A DNA stretch of 9,910 nucleotides from assembly GCA_003561595.1 (NCBI GenBank), contig PWWF01000404.1, positions 1-9,910 on the forward strand. Direction: 5' to 3'. Below the pieces are notes generated by a model, which worked only from the letters and a program-made list of their open reading frames with translations, did no database searches and had not been told where the DNA came from. This document shows positions 7,996-9,910 of this stretch, piece after piece. The DNA comes from Paracoccaceae bacterium. GTDB taxonomy: Bacteria > Pseudomonadota > Alphaproteobacteria > Rhodobacterales > Rhodobacteraceae. Positions within the stretch are counted from its first letter, which is position 1. Every line of letters begins with the position of its first letter. The position numbers and the translations under genes are program-made.

Positions 7996-8218
7996 CGTGC
8001 CTCCAATGCCTGGTCATTCCGCAAACAGGACCATGCCCGTGATCGCAGCTCATAGTTCCATGCCTACCGGCCAGGGCCAGGCTTTGCAAATCTCGGCCCT
8101 CCGTATTGCCTGCACCACGCGCGGCACCCTGACGGTCTTTGCGCAAACTCCTGCAGTCGCCTTAACGGCCCATACATTCCTGCATGCCATGCTCTCCCCG
8201 CGCAGGATGGAGGGTCAG
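7996..8218. promoter_or_regulatory. Divergent promoter region between methyltransferase and glf
   Basis: These 223 bp must hold the starts of both divergent transcripts. No strong -35/-10 pair was found. Two perfect palindromes occur: TTTGCAAA at 8083-8090 and TTTGCGCAAA at 8138-8147, with centres 56 bp apart. Each overlaps a TTGC sequence that could serve as a poor -35 box (minus strand for the first, plus strand for the second). They could be paired sites of one regulator acting on both genes, but this is speculative. Confidence 0.35.
8209..8214 (+). promoter_or_regulatory. Ribosome binding site that sets the glf start
   Basis: GGAGGG lies 4 nt before the GTG at 8219. It overlaps the alternative ATG at 8207, which has only a weak AGG immediately before it, so the GTG is the better start. 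Confidence 0.6.
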
Positions 8219-9379
8219 GTGACGCTTGAAAAGACGCTGCTTGTCGTGGGGGCCGGGTTTACCGGGGCTGTCGTTGCGCGGCGCATGGCCGAAGCGGGGC
8301 ATCGCGCCATCGTCATCGATGCGCGCGATCATGTCGCCGGGAACTGCCACACCGCGCGCGACCCGCAGACCGGGATCATGGTGCATGTCCATGGCCCGCA
8401 TATCTTTCACACGGATGATGCCGGGGTGTGGGACTTCATCAACGCTCATGCGCGCATGATGCCCTATCGCCATCAGGTCAAGGCGCAGGTCGGCGGGCAG
8501 GTTTATTCCATGCCGATCAACCTGCACACGATCAACCAGTTCTTCGGGCGCGCCATGTCCCCGGCGCAGGCACAGGCGCTGATCGCCGAACAGGCGCTGA
8601 CCGGCCCCGCACCGCCGCGCAGTTTCGAGGATCAGGCCCTGCGCATGATGGGCCGCCCGATCTATGAGGCGTTTTTCCGGGGCTATACGCAAAAGCAATG
8701 GGGCGTGGCCCCCGACCGGCTGCCCGCATCGATCCTCAAGCGCCTGCCCATGCGGTTCACCTATGACGACAATTACTTTTTCCACCAGTATCAGGGCATC
8801 CCGCGCGATGGCTATACAGCGGCCGTCGCCTCCATCCTCGATCACCCGCGCATTGCGCTGGTTCTGAATACGCGGGCTGAGGATTTCGGGACCGACGGGA
8901 TCGATCACATTGTCTATACCGGGCCGCTGGATCGGTATTTCGGGCATCGGCTGGGGCGGCTGTCCTATCGCACGCTGGATTTCGACCACCGGATCGTCGA
9001 TGCGCCCCATCAGGGCACGGCGGTGATGAACTATTGCGACTCGGATATCCCCCAGACCCGCGTGACCGAGCATATGTATTTCGCCCCGTGGGAGGCGGGC
9101 ACGCGCACGCAATCGCTTGTGTCATATGAATACAGCCGCGCGGCGGGGCCGGATGACACGCCCTATTACCCGCTGCGCTTGCTGGATGACAAAGCGCTCC
9201 TGCGCCAATACGAGGGGCTGGCGCGGGCCACCCCCGGTGTGACCTTTGCCGGTCGGCTGGGCAGCTATGCTTATCTGGACATGGATGTCGCGATCCGCCG
9301 CGCGATGGATGTGGCCGACCACCTGAGCTGCGCTTTCGCCAGACGGCAGGCGCCAGAGGCCTTCGTGCACCCGGTCTGA
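8219..9379 (+). CDS. glf: UDP-galactopyranose mutase
   Basis: This FAD-dependent enzyme interconverts UDP-galactopyranose and UDP-galactofuranose, the donor for galactofuranose-containing surface glycans. From the GTG at 8219 it is 386 aa, within the bacterial Glf range. The FAD-binding GAGFTG follows LLVV at residues 11-16. The family block GIMVHVHGPHIFHT (52-65) includes the flavin-proximal histidine (H61). Active-site elements follow: GYTQKQWG (155-162, W161), KRLPMRF (174-180, R175), YFFHQYQGIP (186-195), TRVTEHMYF (280-288, with substrate-phosphate arginine R281) and GRLGSYAYLDMD (345-356, R346, Y352, D354). All expected catalytic positions are present. The frame is open upstream to 7943, but that part has no family similarity and the GGAGGG site supports the GTG. 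No glycosyltransferase is in the window. Its stop lies 7 bp from the end of the convergent peptidase gene. Confidence 0.96.
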   Translation: MTLEKTLLVVGAGFTGAVVARRMAEAGHRAIVIDARDHVAGNCHTARDPQTGIMVHVHGPHIFHTDDAGVWDFINAHARMMPYRHQVKAQVGGQVYSMPINLHTINQFFGRAMSPAQAQALIAEQALTGPAPPRSFEDQALRMMGRPIYEAFFRGYTQKQWGVAPDRLPASILKRLPMRFTYDDNYFFHQYQGIPRDGYTAAVASILDHPRIALVLNTRAEDFGTDGIDHIVYTGPLDRYFGHRLGRLSYRTLDFDHRIVDAPHQGTAVMNYCDSDIPQTRVTEHMYFAPWEAGTRTQSLVSYEYSRAAGPDDTPYYPLRLLDDKALLRQYEGLARATPGVTFAGRLGSYAYLDMDVAIRRAMDVADHLSCAFARRQAPEAFVHPV

Positions 9380-9386
9380 CCCCTTT

Positions 9387-9910
9387 TCACAGCCGATAGA
9401 GCGCGCGGAACTTGGCCTCCAGATAGTCCATCAGCGGCCCCTCATCGGGGGTGAAGCCGCAGGCATGGGCAATCGTGTCACGCGGCGCGCGCAGCGCCCC
9501 GAAACGCTGCAGTTTCTCGCGCAGCCAGCCTGTCGCCGCCGATGTGTCGCCCTGGGCAAGCTGCGCATCAAGATCGGGGATATCGGCGCGCAGCGACTGA
9601 TGCAGACAGCCCGCATAGACATTGCCCAGCGCATAGGTCGGGAAATAGCCGAACAGGCCAACGGACCAATGCACATCCTGCAGCACGCCATGCGACGGAC
9701 GGTCCACCGGATAGCCGAAATCGGACTCGAATCGGGTATTCCACGCCTCTTCCAGATCAGCGGCGTCCAGCTTGCCGCGCATCAGATCACGCTCCAGATC
9801 GAAGCGCAGCATGATGTGCAGGTTATACTGGATCTCATCCGCCTCGGTCCGGATATAGCCGGTATTCACGCGGTTGACGGCGGCATAGAAGCTCTCGGCA
9901 TCAGCGACCG
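9387..9910 (-). CDS. M32 (Taq-type) metallocarboxypeptidase, C-terminal part, runs off the edge
   Basis: This family of zinc-dependent cytoplasmic carboxypeptidases removes C-terminal residues from peptides. About 174 residues are visible, the C-terminal third of a protein that is usually near 500 aa; the N-terminal part, including the HExxH zinc motif, lies beyond 9910. The frame stays open to the edge and reads family sequence (ESFYAAVNRVNTGYIRTEAD), so the GTG at 9869 is internal and not the start. Two of the family's conserved motifs are seen: IRxxAD as IRTEAD (9854-9837) and GxxQDxxW as GVLQDVHW (9689-9666), followed by GLFGYFPTYALGN. The C-terminus ends RALYRL. It converges on glf with 7 bp between the stop codons and is probably functionally unrelated to it. 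Confidence 0.93.
   Translation of the reverse strand, partial: VADAESFYAAVNRVNTGYIRTEADEIQYNLHIMLRFDLERDLMRGKLDAADLEEAWNTRFESDFGYPVDRPSHGVLQDVHWSVGLFGYFPTYALGNVYAGCLHQSLRADIPDLDAQLAQGDTSAATGWLREKLQRFGALRAPRDTIAHACGFTPDEGPLMDYLEAKFRALYRL

Noticed and set aside
8162..9112. Minus-strand ORF of 316 codons opposite glf
   Set aside because: Antisense shadow of a fully conserved UDP-galactopyranose mutase.

Overview
The window reads as a stretch of chromosome from a GC-rich alphaproteobacterium, most likely of the Rhodobacteraceae/Paracoccaceae. This rests on the high GC content, the codon use and the character of the glycogen genes; it is an inference, not a database match.

Layout. Positions 1-6107 hold a glycogen-metabolism operon on the minus strand, transcribed glgP (6107-3702), glgB (3623-1404), glgC (1407-142). 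glgB and glgC overlap by four bases (ATGA), which suggests translational coupling. Downstream of glgC (positions 38-98) is a perfect 22-bp stem whose 17-nt loop is, on the plus strand, a textbook G-quadruplex motif. It has no T-tract, so it is not a canonical intrinsic terminator. A 209-bp non-coding region (6108-6316) upstream of glgP carries a weak promoter candidate and two palindromes that could be operators.

Next come two minus-strand methyltransferase genes: an FkbM-family enzyme (7093-6317) and a small class I SAM-dependent methyltransferase with some METTL27-like character (7995-7342). Divergent from the latter across 223 bp is a plus-strand UDP-galactopyranose mutase gene, glf (8219-9379). 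Seven bases beyond glf, on the opposite strand, is the C-terminal part of an M32 (Taq-type) metallocarboxypeptidase that runs off the right edge.

How the genes fit together. GlgC makes ADP-glucose, GlgB introduces alpha-1,6 branches, and GlgP phosphorolyses the polymer to glucose-1-phosphate, which is also the GlgC substrate. Glycogen synthase (glgA) is not in the window and may lie beyond position 1. The glf gene supplies UDP-galactofuranose for a surface glycan, and the two neighbouring methyltransferases could modify that or another product. No glycosyltransferase is visible to confirm a glycan locus. Most of the content is well-known metabolism; the most unusual signal is the G-quadruplex-loop hairpin after glgC.
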